A stretch of 64,000 nucleotides of DNA, taken from NCBI GenBank assembly GCA_003254925.1, contig QANZ01029623.1, forward strand, positions 62,001 to 126,000. The letters run 5' to 3'. Shown one piece after another: positions 1 to 11,800 of the stretch. This stretch comes from Chamaecrista fasciculata. Its lineage: Eukaryota > Streptophyta > Magnoliopsida > Fabales > Fabaceae. The notes under the pieces are model-generated. The model was not told the origin of the DNA. It made no database searches and saw only the letters and a program-made list of their open reading frames with translations. The position numbers and the translations under genes are program-made. The first letter of the stretch is position 1; each line of letters starts with the position of its first letter.

Positions 1-1215
1 GCAGACAGAAACGAGGCCCGAAAGGTGGTGCGCCGGGCTGCGCACTACTTCCTCTGGGGAAATGATCTTTATCGGCGAGGTCACTCCATGCCCTGCCTCA
101 GATGCGTAGGGCCAAACGACGCCCGCCTCATCCTCGAGGAGCTCCACGAAGGGCTCTGCGGTTCACACCAAGCGGCGCCCACCCTCAAACGCAAAGTGCT
201 CATTTCGGGGTACTACTGGCCCACGATCATACGGGATGCCACAGCACTGGTGAAAACGTGCCAAAAATGCCAGGAGCACGCCAATCGCATCCATATTCCG
301 GGTGAAGACATGCGCCCAATGGAATCTCCTTGGCCATTTGACGTATGGGGGATCGACATCCTCGGGCCTTTTCCGACCGCCACAGGCCAACGCCGGTTCC
401 TCATCGTCGCGATCGACCTCTTCACAAAGTGGATCGAGGCCGAACCAGTGACATCAATCAGCTCTGCCCAGATGAAAACATTCGTTTTGCAGAACATACT
501 GTCACGTTTTGGCGTCCCGCAGAGAATCATCAGCGACAACGGCCGCCAATTCATCAGTGAATCCTTCCGCGATTTCTGCGCCCAGTACGACATCTCCCTC
601 GGTAACACTTCAGTCGAGCATCCCTCGACCAACGGCCACACCGAGCTCGCCAACCGCATCATTTTAAATGGGCTGAAGCGCAGGCTCGACAACGCCAAAG
701 GCCGTTGGACGGACGAACTCCCAACCGTCCTCTGGTCTTACCGTATCACCCCCCAAGAATCCACAGGCGAGGCACCTTACACCCTTACATACGGGTCGCC
801 CGCCATGATTCCAGCTGAGACCGCCTTTCTCTCCGACAGGGTCTTGTACTACAATGAGGAGGCGAACCGAGGTTGTCGAGCAATAGCTCTAGACGAACTT
901 GAGGAGGTGCGCGAGATCGCCAGCATCCGCCAGGCCGCCTACAAAGAGCGCATGGCCAAGTACTTCAATAAAAGGGTCAAACATCGATCCTTCGACGTTG
1001 GCGACCTCGTTCTTCGCGATGTGGCCAACGACCGCCTGAACCGCTCGCACGGCAAGCTCCATCCCAACTGGGAAGGTCCATATCGAGTCACCAGGGTCAT
1101 CCCTGGTGGCGCGTACGTGCTCTCTACTTTGGACGGCCGCCGACTCCCAAATACGTGGAATGTCGCAAGCCTCAGAAAATATCTCGACCGCACGGTCAAC
1201 AATATCACGCTTTGA
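1..1215 (+). CDS. Retrotransposon pol, integrase portion (partial, 5' cut)
   Basis: The frame is open from base 1 to a TGA at 1213-1215 (404 residues visible). It starts with the His/Cys zinc-binding region of integrase: a GYYWPTI segment near 218-240 is followed by CQKCQEH near 260-280. The catalytic core follows. The first Asp is in WGIDILGPF (about 346-372), the second in SDNGRQF (about 532-552), and the Glu lies in the NGHTELANR stretch about 35 residues later, so the DDE triad is complete. The C-terminal part ends with the usual YRV...WNVASLRKYL region and there is no chromodomain, as expected for the Tat/Athila branch. Integrase inserts the cDNA copy into the host genome. No stop or frameshift is visible in this part. 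Confidence 0.93.
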   Translation, partial: ADRNEARKVVRRAAHYFLWGNDLYRRGHSMPCLRCVGPNDARLILEELHEGLCGSHQAAPTLKRKVLISGYYWPTIIRDATALVKTCQKCQEHANRIHIPGEDMRPMESPWPFDVWGIDILGPFPTATGQRRFLIVAIDLFTKWIEAEPVTSISSAQMKTFVLQNILSRFGVPQRIISDNGRQFISESFRDFCAQYDISLGNTSVEHPSTNGHTELANRIILNGLKRRLDNAKGRWTDELPTVLWSYRITPQESTGEAPYTLTYGSPAMIPAETAFLSDRVLYYNEEANRGCRAIALDELEEVREIASIRQAAYKERMAKYFNKRVKHRSFDVGDLVLRDVANDRLNRSHGKLHPNWEGPYRVTRVIPGGAYVLSTLDGRRLPNTWNVASLRKYLDRTVNNITL

Positions 1216-1837
1216 TTTCATTTATGTATTTTCGCATTTATGTAATCTCTTGTACACTTTTACGTAATGTAATTATTTACTTCATGTAACGACCGCCAAT
1301 ATATTTCATCAATATAACTATGGCATTCTCTTGAATTTATTCGATTCATTCACATTCGCGTTTGTTTCAATTACTCTCGCTTAGGCACAGCCTAACTCAC
1401 AACGTCTCACTACACGTAGTATTCGCTCCAAAGAAGAGCTCGAAGGCTGGAGGGACGCCTCCATACGCTTTCATTCTGGCGCTCCGCGCGCCCATGAGCC
1501 GAGAAGTTGCTCTTACGCCATGCTGGTCCATTACCTCGTGGCTGGCTAGCCCAAAAGTCCGATCGCCAACTCAGTTGGGCGGACACACACCCACATACAT
1601 ACACTTGCGCAAATATCAAACACAACAGATATGAAATAACAAGCAGTTATAAATATCGCAACAATTATAAGTGGCCTTATGGCCTGCATTAATCAAGGCC
1701 GAAACGGCCACCAAATTCGTTCAAAAGGGGCACATCCGCCCCATACAAATTTACAATCATAAAAAAAAAAGAGAGGGCACACACGCCCAGAAAATTCAGA
1801 ACGGGGAACACCCCCGAGTTTACAAGTCCAGGACGCT
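1216..1837. other. Retroelement spacer between pol and antisense ORF
   Basis: No coding signal is seen. It is AT-rich at first (1216-1340), then mixed. An A/G-rich run at about 1760-1777 looks like a polypurine tract, but the bases after it do not begin a TG-type LTR. The purine run just before 5431 fits a 3' LTR better. Confidence 0.5.
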
Positions 1838-4428
1838 TTAATCGTCCAGAATCACCGGCCCGCCATCTCCCGGAGCATGATCGCCGCTTCCCTCTGCACC
1901 CCCGCTGTCCGGGATGATCATTTGCTCGGCGACCGGCTCATTGCCCGCGGTGCTCTGGACGTCCGCCGGGGGTACAAACCTTCATCCCCTGGTCTGAGAG
2001 GGGACCGCCCTTCCTGAACCTCCAGCGCGTGGATGGTCCAATCTTCCGGCAGATCGGGCATCGGCGTCCCAGGCTCATCGTCATCCGCGCGCATACGGAT
2101 CTCCTCCCCGCCTCGTCCATTGGGCAACACCTCAAAGGTGTAATCAATGCCCGCCTCATTTTGTCCTGGGTTCAAGAAGGCCAGCTGCTTCCTGCAATTC
2201 TCGAACCCTCGCGATGTGGCTTGGATATAATACCAATACCACTGACGACGTTCGTCGCGGCGCGCGCGCTCTAATCTCTGGGCCTCTCCCGCCCGGTAAG
2301 CCTCCAACTCTGCTTTGGCGGCCGCAGCCTCCCCTCGCTGCACACCCGCCTCCTGCTCCGCCTTCTTCCTCCTCTCTCTCTCCTTCTTCTTCTCGTCCTC
2401 CAGCTTCTTCACCTGGGCCCGCCCAGCCTGAGCTTCCTCCAGCGCCTTATCCCTGGCAGCTTCCAGTGCTTTTAGCTGCTCAGCCCCGCCATTCGCCCTA
2501 GCCTCCTCTCTCAGGCGGGCCACCTCCTTGGCCAGATTGTGGGACAGCGTCTGTGCCGCATGACTAGCCACGGACGCCATCACACCAAATTGCGCCGCAT
2601 AGTCGGCTGGCGGGCGCTTGTAGGCATCGGCTACCAGAGTGTCATGCCACTCCTAGGTACCGTTGGAGTAGAGGGACTGGACGGAGGCTATTCCTGAGAA
2701 CCGCCCGCTGAATGGTCGGGCCGGTAGATAGGGGAACTCAGCTTCCCCCTCCTCATTCACCCGCCGGGCGTCCGGCATCTCCATCCGCGGGTTGCGTGGC
2801 CCGTCGCCATCTGGATGGCTCACCTTGATGAACCGATCCAATTCTTCATCGTCCCAGTGGATGAACATCCCGGGATCTGCCGCGCTGGCAACACGCGCCC
2901 TCTTCGATGGCGGCTCCTCCCCCTCAGCTGGACCCTTCCCCCTCCCGTCCGGCCTCCTCTCCCTCGCTGACGGGCCCCCCGCCTGTCTCATCCCACCAGG
3001 TGCCAACACTGGTGGCCCGGTCCTCCTCCTTGAGGGGCTCGCCAACGCCTGCCCCACGCCCCCAGAAGCCGAGGTAACGCGAGACGAAGGGCCCGAACCC
3101 CTTGACCTCCCGCCTGGCGCGACTGGTGGCGCCCTCATCCCCCCTTGAGGCCTCCCTTGAGCCCTCCCCGGCTCCCCACCCCATTCCGCCCGGCCAGCCG
3201 CAGCCGAGCTCCCGGCGCCCTGCGCGTCAGATCTCCTTTGCGCTTCTTTCATCGCTGCAAACCAATAACACCCTCGTTAGACACAGACCAAAACAAACCA
3301 ATCACACATGCAAAAGGAAAGTAAATGTTAGTGTTAGTTAAAATATTACATGTCTGCTCATAATTTTTGTAAAAAGAAGACAGCAGCCTATCCGTCCGCC
3401 GCTCCTCTTCACTCAGATGCCCTCTCTTAATAGGGCTGGTCCCCGTGATGGCGTCCGACCACGCCACTGGAAATAACGGGCGTCCATCCTCTTCCCTCAC
3501 CCACCACGGGCGCTCGACGTTGTTGCGTACTATGGGGAAGTACCTGTCTTTCCAGTTCTTCCAGTTGCTTATACTGGCCGGAAACCCATTTAGAGCACCC
3601 CCCTTCCTCTGGAGGTTCACCCGCCCGTTGTCTCCAGCCTTCACGGAGAACCAATATAAAAACAACTTCACAGTGAGCTCCCTGCCCACTGTCCACGTAG
3701 CATACTGCACAAATTTCAAACTCCTCCAGGCGTTCGCTGCTAACTGCGCTGGACAACAGTTGAGGTGATTCAGCACCTCCATCTCAAACTCTGAACGGCA
3801 GGTCGGAATCACACTCCCGCAACAGAATCTCGTGTACGATGAACCCATGCGGATGAGTCCACCACATAGAATTATTGCCGTCCCACACGCCGACGGCCAT
3901 GCCGCTCCCCTCTCGGCCGGACCCTGGCCCAAAATACGCCACTTGGGCCGCCTCCAAATCTTCATCGGTGGCAAATTTGGAAGGCTCTGCTGGCGGCCCC
4001 ACGGTCGCCCTAACTTCGGGGTTCCCAAACCCCTCCGCGGCGTCCCACGCCACCTCGTCACGCGCCATGATCAGGCGCTCCCCCTCGGCCGCCGAACCGC
4101 TTAGGGGACCTGTTGGTTCTTCCCTCAACATGGGGGGCTCTCCCTCTGAACAGTCGGAGAGCTCCAACACTTGCTCCTCCGACACGTCTACTGGATCGTC
4201 TTCCACGTTCGATGGGTGAGAGGTCGCCAGATCCATACCCCCTCTGTAGACAGTAAGTGCGCCCGCCCTCTCACTTGCTCTCCTGGCTAGTAACCTAGCC
4301 GCCCGCTGCACTGTTTCTTCTAACGACTGTCGAACCTCTTCCAAATCTACAGAGCTACTGCCCTGTGCAGTCAAACTACTAACTCTACTCAGTTCTTCAC
4401 CTTCTTCTAACTCCCTAATGACCACCAT
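1838..4428 (-). pseudogene. Antisense extra ORF of Tat retroelement (Transposase_28-like), broken
   Basis: It is read on the minus strand, opposite to pol. The N-terminal block (4428 to about 3785) is acidic. The middle block (about 3785-3345) has features of the plant 'putative gypsy type transposon' domain (PF04195-like), such as a CPAQLAANAWRSL segment and an NWKDRYF motif. A likely intron (about 3340-3251, ending in TTTGCAG) leads to a Pro/Gly/Arg-rich linker and a nuclear-signal-like PSKRAR. The C-terminal block (2583-1918) is a strong coiled coil rich in Glu, Lys and Ala. Breaks: a 1-base frameshift near 3785-3790, an in-frame TAG at 2653-2655, and another 1-base frameshift near 1978-1985, after which the proper frame runs to TAA at 1838-1840. 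The ATG at 4426-4428 is the first in this frame; a spliced start just upstream (4480-4495) is possible. Function of this family is unknown. The domain assignment is from memory. Confidence 0.72.
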
Positions 4429-4479
4429 GGTCTCTAACACTTGCCAGAAAAGTCAAAACACAAGGGATTAGGAGGTACC

Positions 4480-5095
4480 TGAAGACATAGTGCGTTCGGT
4501 TGTTAGTTTGAAAGTTGATTAATTTGCGGCGCTCGCCCTGCTTATCAACTACTGCCCACTCGTACCCTGGGAACCCTGCAAACAAGAAGGAAACACGTCA
4601 CCATGACCGTCCATTTGACGCCCGCCTCACTCACATGAGACGCCCGCCTTACAAACCCAGAAAAACCCAAACGTCACCTTCATCAGAAGGTATGAACTCG
4701 ATGAACAGTCACCCAGAAAATCCAGAAAAACCCAGAAACTCAACACCCCACACCCAGACCCACACCCATTTTCTCGCTGTCTCCCTCACAAACTCACACC
4801 CTACAGCGAATGACCACCACTCTTTTCAGACAAAACCACCCATTTCCGCCGTCACCCACGACGGCCTCTCCAACAATCAGAAACGAAAACGCATTTTTCC
4901 TCAGACAAACAAACCCTAAACCAGCGAAATGCAACACAAAATCGACAGAAAAGACTCACCAGAAAGCCTTTCCCTCGCGCGATTCTCCTTCACGGTCACT
5001 TCTCTCCGTTTTCCGGCGACGGTTCTGCAACTCCGGCGGGTGAACTCTTCGGTTTCCTCTCTTCTCTCTCCTCAAATCGCTGGAATGTGCAAAAG
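4480..5095 (-). other. 5' leader of antisense retroelement gene: non-coding exon and intron
   Basis: Downstream of the minus-strand TATA box, the stretch 5095-4960 has no ATG on the minus strand and ends in a good donor (CTG|GTGAGT, intron from 4959). A matching acceptor (TTTGCAG) ends at 4576. A second short exon, 4575-4480, follows and ends in TTCAG|GTACC. It contains an ATG at 4493-4491 that would join the main frame if a very short (about 39-nt) second intron were removed. That length is below the usual plant minimum, so this last join is doubtful. Confidence 0.45.
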
Positions 5096-5117
5096 TGCAA
5101 AAGACACAACCTTTGGT

Positions 5118-5126
5118 CCTTTTATA
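5118..5126 (-). promoter_or_regulatory. TATA box for antisense retroelement gene
   Basis: The minus strand reads TATAAAAGG, about 25-30 bases before the leader described at 5095-4960. It is separate from, and points away from, the LTR promoter. Confidence 0.6.
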
Positions 5127-5430
5127 CCCTTGCGAGCGCGGCATACGAGGCGTTTTTTGTTTTTCAAATTTCTGCCTCCCGGGTAGCGACACGTGTCCCT
5201 GACAAGACAACCCTACCTACCACTTGCCCGCCCGCCATGATCCACTGACTTTCCACTTTCCCGTGGAAGGCCGCCGTTCCTACTATTTCCTCTGCGTGGG
5301 GGACAAGTACTCCTGCACATTTTTGGGCGTTCGCCAGTAGACGCTCTTTCACTGCCCAAACACGGATCCCATCGCACGCCTTAAGGAACACTACGGCGAA
5401 CGCGCCCGTAGACTTCTTTAAGGAGGGACT

Positions 5431-6012
5431 TGTGATACATCACTATTTGGGCGTACGCCTAAACAGCCCTCGCGAAGCGCCCTCGAGCCAATCGGGCGCC
5501 CTAAACACACTTAGGGGCGTTCATGATCCATCCTGGGTCATGGCGCCCGTCCCCCAAATGACACGTGGCCACCCACGATCACCCTGCTCCGCAATCCACG
5601 TTACGAGAGATCGTGGGCTGCGAACCAGCTCACCCACGATCTCCAGTCTCTAGGCGCCCGCCTACAGACACAACACGCAATCACCCACGATTGCCTTGTT
5701 CCGCAAATATCGGTCTCCACCATCTTCGCTGGTGGAGATCGTGTCCAACTACGTGGTCCGCCCCGCGCGCTGACCACCTCTCTCCTCCCTGCTCTATAAA
5801 TAGAGCCCATCTCACCAGTTCAAGGTTAGCTACTTCTTACACTCTCAAATTCTCTTACTCTCTTATCACTCTCTTACTAACTTGAGCGTCGGAGTACACT
5901 TCGCAGGGCCCCCCTGTGAAGCTTTTGCAGGTCTTTGCTCAAGTCTTGGCTCTCGCAGCCCTCTCCGGTGAACTAGGTAAGTGCTAGCCATTTTCCAGTT
6001 TATCACTATCAA
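5431..6012 (+). repeat. 3' LTR of Tat-type retroelement (right end approximate)
   Basis: It begins with TGTGATACATC directly after a purine-rich tract (AAGGAGGGACT). U3 is GC-rich with many GGGCG/CGCCC motifs. It holds a TATA box at 5795-5802, a pyrimidine-rich transcription start region and a U5-like stretch to about 5990-6012. The sequence becomes AT-rich host-like DNA after that. The exact CA terminus cannot be set without the 5' LTR. Confidence 0.65.
5795..5802 (+). promoter_or_regulatory. LTR TATA box
   Basis: TATAAATA lies in the LTR, followed 30-40 bases later by a CT-rich start region. It is the expected core promoter of the retroelement. Confidence 0.7.
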
Positions 6013-7858
6013 TGGATCAAAGTGCACTAATTATAATACCTCCTCAAGTGGTATGACTATTATCCCTCCTCTCTCAATGTTTTTTTTTACCAATTATATT
6101 TTTAATTTTTTTGCATATATAGGTATCTTCCACTATTTGATATATTGTCATACACTAAATATAAACATTTCTTTTAATAAGAATTTAAACCCAAATTCAT
6201 CATGTTATGAGAGATTATAAATCTTTTCACTATGCTCAAAATCCGTTTGTTATATATTCTCTTTAATTTGACGCAATTAATTTTAAGCAAAATTTGAGAA
6301 GATGCATCTTTGATCTTCCTTACATTTGGATTTCCACCATGACCTAATACCGTTTGTAAATAAAAAGAATACTCACATATTATTTTAATTTAAAATTAAA
6401 TAAGTATTTAATTTTTTTTTTCTTTTTGGGATGGAGGGATATTTCATTATATATATATATATATATAGTCAGGGACTTAGGGGTTGGGAAAGTAAAATGT
6501 AGTTTACCTTTTGTCCCCCATATATGTTGATGAAGTAACCGTTAAAGAGGACAAAGACAATAATTTTAGTTTTAAGATTTAACCTCAGCTTTTGTGAGTC
6601 TTGGGAGTTGGGAGTACAATACTAATTTTAATTTTCCTGCCTTGTGGCTTTGTCCCCAAGAGACACAGAAAAAACTTCTTCCAAAGATTCCATTTTTGAG
6701 GGAAAACAAATTATGCATATTGTGCCATTGTGGAATGCACTGTGCACATGCATTTCTCACTTTTAAACCCTTCAATTCCCAATGTAAAGAAGTTGATCTC
6801 TCACACTGTAAACTCTTTCTTTCCTTAAAAACTTTATCCAAAAATAATAATATAGTCCATAAATATTAGAAATGATTAAATCTTATTTTAATTCCTAATA
6901 TTTATTCCAAGTTTTATTTTAGTATTCAATATTTTTATTATTATGTTTTGGTCCTTCATACTTTTCAATAGTTCTAATTTAATTTCTATAATTATTGAAT
7001 ATAATCATATCTATCTTATTTTAAATGTGAATGTGACGAAATCAAATTTTTAAATTACTATTGACGAGTTGTTTATCTTCTTAGTAGAATGCATTGACAA
7101 ATAATGTCAAATTAAACTAGAAATCGACTTCAAAAGTGAGTCGTTCGTTTCATCAATTAGTTATATTTCTCTCGTTTTAAATTCAGATACAACACGATTG
7201 AAGCTATTGGTTACTTTTGATTAGTAATTTCTCTGTCCAGTTGGGGCCATCAACAAACAAGATCAAATAGTGCTCAAGAAGTTAGTATTGATGTTTTCAT
7301 TGAACTCATTTGCAGAGTACTAGTTGGCCTCATTTACCAACGATTTCAATTCAACATAGAAAAAACTCGTCAAAAGTATCATGTAGTTCCAATTTCATTT
7401 CATTCAAACTTGAAACGAGATATATAACCAATTTTATGAAACAAACGGCTTACTTTCAAACCTTATTTTAGGTTCGATTTGACTTCATTTGTTGACAGTA
7501 CTAATTGAACAAAGAAATAACTAGTCAAGAGTAATTTGTAGCTTTGATTTAGTCACATTCGGGTTAGAAATAAGAGAGATGTGACTATATTCAGTAATTA
7601 AGGACTAATCGTGAAACCTATTATAAAACATTAATAATTGAAACAAAACTATTAAAAAACATTAAGGACTAAAATAGAATAAAAAATATTAGGGACCAAC
7701 GGTGGAAGAACTAAAAATATTTGAGGATCAAAATGAAATAAAATAAATTGGACCAAAATAAAATTCATCTTATAATGTGAGGACCAATTTGAACATTTGA
7801 CCTATAATTTATAGTAAAAAATGAATTATTAAGAAATATATCAGTTATTTAAAAATTA
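6013..7858. other. Intergenic, AT-rich; decayed fold-back element at about 6870-7800
   Basis: No gene is seen. A (TA)n run lies near 6450-6470. From about 6870 to 7800 the two halves are imperfect inverted copies: 'ttttggtcc' motifs on the left face 'ggaccaa' motifs on the right, and a segment near 7125-7180 is inverted near 7420-7460. This is probably an old MULE-type hairpin; ends and duplication are not resolved. Confidence 0.4.
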
Positions 7859-8291
7859 GGGTAAATTACACTTTGGTACCCTGTGGTTTGACCCTATTTC
7901 ACTTTGGTACCCTGTGGTTTGGAAATTGACACTTTGCTACCCTGTGGTATTCTCCATTAACACTTTGGTACCCTTTGGAGTTATTTTGTAATTTTAACCA
8001 TGATAAATTTTGCAAAAATTACATATTGACCCCAAAAAGTTTTTAAAAAATTACAAATAGGTCCCTAGATACATATTATCTAGGGACTAAAATAAAAACT
8101 TTAAAAAAATTTAGGAGTCAGTATGTAATTTTTGCAAAATTTATTATGGTTAAAATTACAAAATAGCTCCAAAGGGTACCAAAGTATTAAAGGAGAATAC
8201 CACAGGGTACCAAAGTGTCAAGTTTCAAACCACAGGGTACCAAAGTGAAATAGGGTCAAACCACAGGGTACCAAAAAAGTGTAATTTACCC
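7859..8291. mobile_element. MULE-type MITE, 'GGGTAAATTACACTTTGGTACC' family, copy 1
   Basis: Long terminal inverted repeats begin GGGTAAATTACACTTTGG and end with the reverse complement. They are built of repeated 'ctttggtaccctgtggttt' motifs. Flanked by perfect 9-bp duplications TAAAAATTA (7850-7858 and 8292-8300). It is non-coding, and the whole element can fold into one hairpin. The same family occurs at 54609-55119 and 62129-62516. Confidence 0.88.
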
Positions 8292-8607
8292 TAAAAATTA
8301 AAATAACAAATATGATACATGACTAATAAGTTAATATTTTAATTTTTATTTTGAATCTTTAAAAAAAGAAAACCTGCTACTTGCAGTCGTATGCAGGTGA
8401 TTCCTCTCTGAAACATGCAACTATTTTGTTAGTATTCTAATGTTCAATGGATCTGAAATTCACTTCCCACTCTCTGCTTCTCTCAGAATTTCATGGTTAG
8501 AAGAAGAAGAAGAAGCTGCGCCCAGATCCATTCATTATTCCCTCTAACACAAAAACAAAAATCCACACTTCACTCTGCAAATTCCAATCTCGGTCTGTTC
8601 TTCTTTT

Positions 8608-8690
8608 TCTTCTTCTTCTTCTTCTTCTTCTTCTTCTTCTTCTTCTTCTTCTTCTTCTTCTTCTTCTTCTTCTTCTTCTTCTTCTTCTTC
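8608..8690 (+). repeat. (TTC)n microsatellite in remorin 5' region
   Basis: About 28 uninterrupted TTC units lie roughly 200 bases before the remorin start codon, probably in the 5' UTR or promoter. CT-rich leaders are common in plants. Confidence 0.9.
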
Positions 8691-8886
8691 ACATTGTCAA
8701 TTTACCTTATTTCTTCTAGATTTAGCTTTTTTCACTCAAATGGGTCCCTTTGAAGGAGTTTCAGATATATATTTGTGGTAAATTTATTTAATTAATTACT
8801 TGTTTCTCTTCTTCTTAATGTTCAGCAGCAATTTGGGTTTTGTTCAGAATCCTAGAGGCAAGCAAATTTGCAACAAATCTTTGAGA

Positions 8887-11800
8887 ATGAGATCCGTAGA
8901 AGACAAAGGATGCTATAGCCATAGCCATAGCCACCATCAAACGCAGGAGACTCCAAATTCGAGTGCCGTTTATTTCGAGTTTCACAAAGGCAGAAAACCC
9001 ACGCCGTCTAAGTGGGACGACGCTCAAAAATGGTTGGTGGGGTTGTCGTTGGCGTCGAGAAACGACAAAAACCAATCCAAAAACAACAAGCCTAGAAACT
9101 CAAACGCAGATGATTTGAGATTAATAGCTGCCGTTCCGCAAAAAGAGAAGGAAGATGAGGAAGAAGAAGATGAAAACGACAAAATTGGTGTGAGTACGAC
9201 GACTTCTCAATGTGAAGCTGAAGAAGCAGAAGAGGAGGAAACGACGAAGAAGGTGGAATGCGACGAGTCGTTTTGGCGAATCAACAAGAAAACGACGAAT
9301 GAAAACCCTAATAATATATCGGTGAGATCGATATGTGTGAGGGATATGGGAACGGAGATGACGCCGATTGCGAGTCAAGAGCCGTCGCGGACGGCGACGC
9401 CGATCAGAGCCACGACGCCGGCGACTCGGAGTCCGATTCATTCTTCAGGGACTTGTACGCCATTGAATTTGAGGGGTCAAAATGGGGGTCAAAGTGTAAA
9501 TACCAGGAATTATGTGGGGGCAGAAACGAATTCTTGCAAGATTAATTCGAAGAAGATGGAAGAAGAACAAGAAGGTAGGAATTTCAGTCCTCTAGAAACC
9601 AGAGCAATGGCTTGGGACGAAGCAGAACGAGCAAAGTACATGGCAAGGTAAATAATAATGGAAATTTGAGGATCTTTCTATAATAACTTCTTAATCATTT
9701 TAATCCCTAAGTTAATACTGCAGAAAACTCCATCTACTCTCTTTGTTTGTTGCATTTTGATCCTTGTGGTGAAGAGAGAGAGGACTAGAACGCATAAAAA
9801 AAACTTGGATATAGATTCTACTTTTCTATCTTATCTTCATTTTCACAGTTTCCATGTTCCATTTTTTTTAATATATTTTATTGTTTTATTTATCTCTTTT
9901 TTTCTTTTTTCTCTTATTTTCATTTTTATTTATTTTTTTATCTTTATCTTTATTTGGTGAAGCCCAATGACTATTTTTATGAAGATAATAAAATTTTTGG
10001 ACTAAATTATAATTAAGGGATTGGATTAGAAGGGATTCTGTGAGAACGAGGAGGATTCTGATTTGATAGAATGTGAAGGATCATTTTGTAATTATATTCA
10101 CCAATTTTTCAATAACTAGAGTCAAAGTCTTTGAAAATTTTTTATTTTTACATCAAAGTCCCTCCCTCGTAAAAACAAGGAATTAAATGCATAAAAAAAA
10201 TTAATAGTTAGGTCTTAAAATAGTATTTTAGTACAAATTCTTGTTAAATTTTGAACAAAGAGCCATGTTCTCGTCACTAAATTACAACTTTTGAAATTAC
10301 GGAGACCCAATTTCAAAATACCCCAAAACCATAATAATCTCCTGCATAATTTGCGGGCAAAACTTGCATCAAGTTCCCTACTTCCTTGCTATCAAGTTCT
10401 CCAATCAACATTTGGCATGTGGCAAAAATTTTATATATGATAAATTATGATAGAGAGAGAATATTAAACAACACTTTTTGCATGACCAATCATTGAAGAG
10501 AGAGAATGTAATCAAGACTCGTGATTAGTGGAACTTGATAGCAATGATATGACGAACTTGATATAAATTTTATCCTTTATCTTAATTTAAGAGAGACCAC
10601 ATATGTACTTTATGACATTAATCTCCTGCTTAATTTACCTTAATTTAAGAGAGACCACATATGTACTCTATGACTCTTGGTAGCAATGTAAGGGACAATA
10701 TTGCATTCTTAAAAATGTGGTATTTTTAGGAGATAAAAGAAAATGTTATGGCCTATTATATAGAATTAATCAATGTTTGAATATCTACATTGTGTATATA
10801 GGTTCAAGCGTGAAGAGGTGAAAATTCAAGCATGGGAAAACCATCAGATAAGGAAAGCTGAGATGGAAGTAAAGAAAATTGAGGTACTTCTACTAATACT
10901 ATCATCAATCCCTTCCTTGTATTTTAGATTTTACCATTTTGAATATGGAAAATAATTAGCAATAGTAAATAATCAAGAATGAATGAATTTGGGAAACTTG
11001 TATTTATATTCATCACAAAATTACCATGCATCCATAATATTGGCAATGAATGAATAAATGACTGAAGAAATGGCTCAACTTTTGATGCATCTTTCTTTAA
11101 TTTCTGCTTTATTGTTATGAATGTTAGTGTAGTGAAAATTGATTGATTGAAGCAGACTGACACACAGAGAATCATTCTTCAAAAATGAATCATGGCATTG
11201 CAGGCAGGGGTCTTTCCCCATAAAATAGTACCATTGACTCTTGAATGGTCACTCATTATTTTCCGAGTCTTTATTTTTGTGGAAAGATGAAAGGCAAAAG
11301 AACTCCTTATTTTATATTAATTTAAATTTTATTTTTAATATTTGTTTACAATTTTTCTTAAAAAAATTTATATTTTTATTAATTTTATCATTTATTTTTA
11401 TCTATATCTATATCTATACTATATTATATGTGTGACGGTGCTTTTGGTTAGTCAAAAATAATTAAATTAAAAATTAAAAAAAAAAGAAATAATCATGTAG
11501 AACTTGATAATTGACTAAGTGTATAGCAGTATAGATAATGAGAGAGAGGAAGTAATAGACGGGATTTAAGAAAGTGAAAACTTATTATTTGGTTTTTTAA
11601 TTTTCACACTTCTAACTATTTAGTCATTAAATGACTACAAATATCAAATCAAACGTTACATTTATATTTCCGTGCCTGTTAGGGCACGAAAAGCCCCTAA
11701 TAACTTATATGAGCAATTAAAACTATTGGTTTTTAATATAATTTTGAAATAAAGGTCCAATATGTGTATATATATATATATTTAGATAACTATTGATGTA

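Larger units (their letters stand above)
1..6012 (+). mobile_element. Ty3/gypsy LTR retrotransposon, Tat-type, 3' half
   Basis: The left edge cuts the element inside pol. What remains, in order, is the integrase end of pol (+), a non-coding spacer, a long antisense gene (-), and a 3' LTR with TATA box. A large extra ORF between integrase and the 3' LTR, often antisense, is characteristic of Tat-lineage Ty3/gypsy elements of plants. GC content is far higher than in the flanking host DNA. The 5' LTR, gag, protease and RT lie outside the window, so the target-site duplication cannot be checked. The right boundary near 6012 is approximate. Confidence 0.85.

Noticed and set aside
1760..1777. Polypurine tract starting the 3' LTR at 1778
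   Set aside because: The next bases do not begin with TG, and the antisense gene would then fall inside the LTR; the purine tract before 5431 with TGTGATACA fits better.
8493..8753. Open frame with a long poly-Phe run
   Set aside because: It is the (TTC)n microsatellite read in one frame; it lies before the remorin start.
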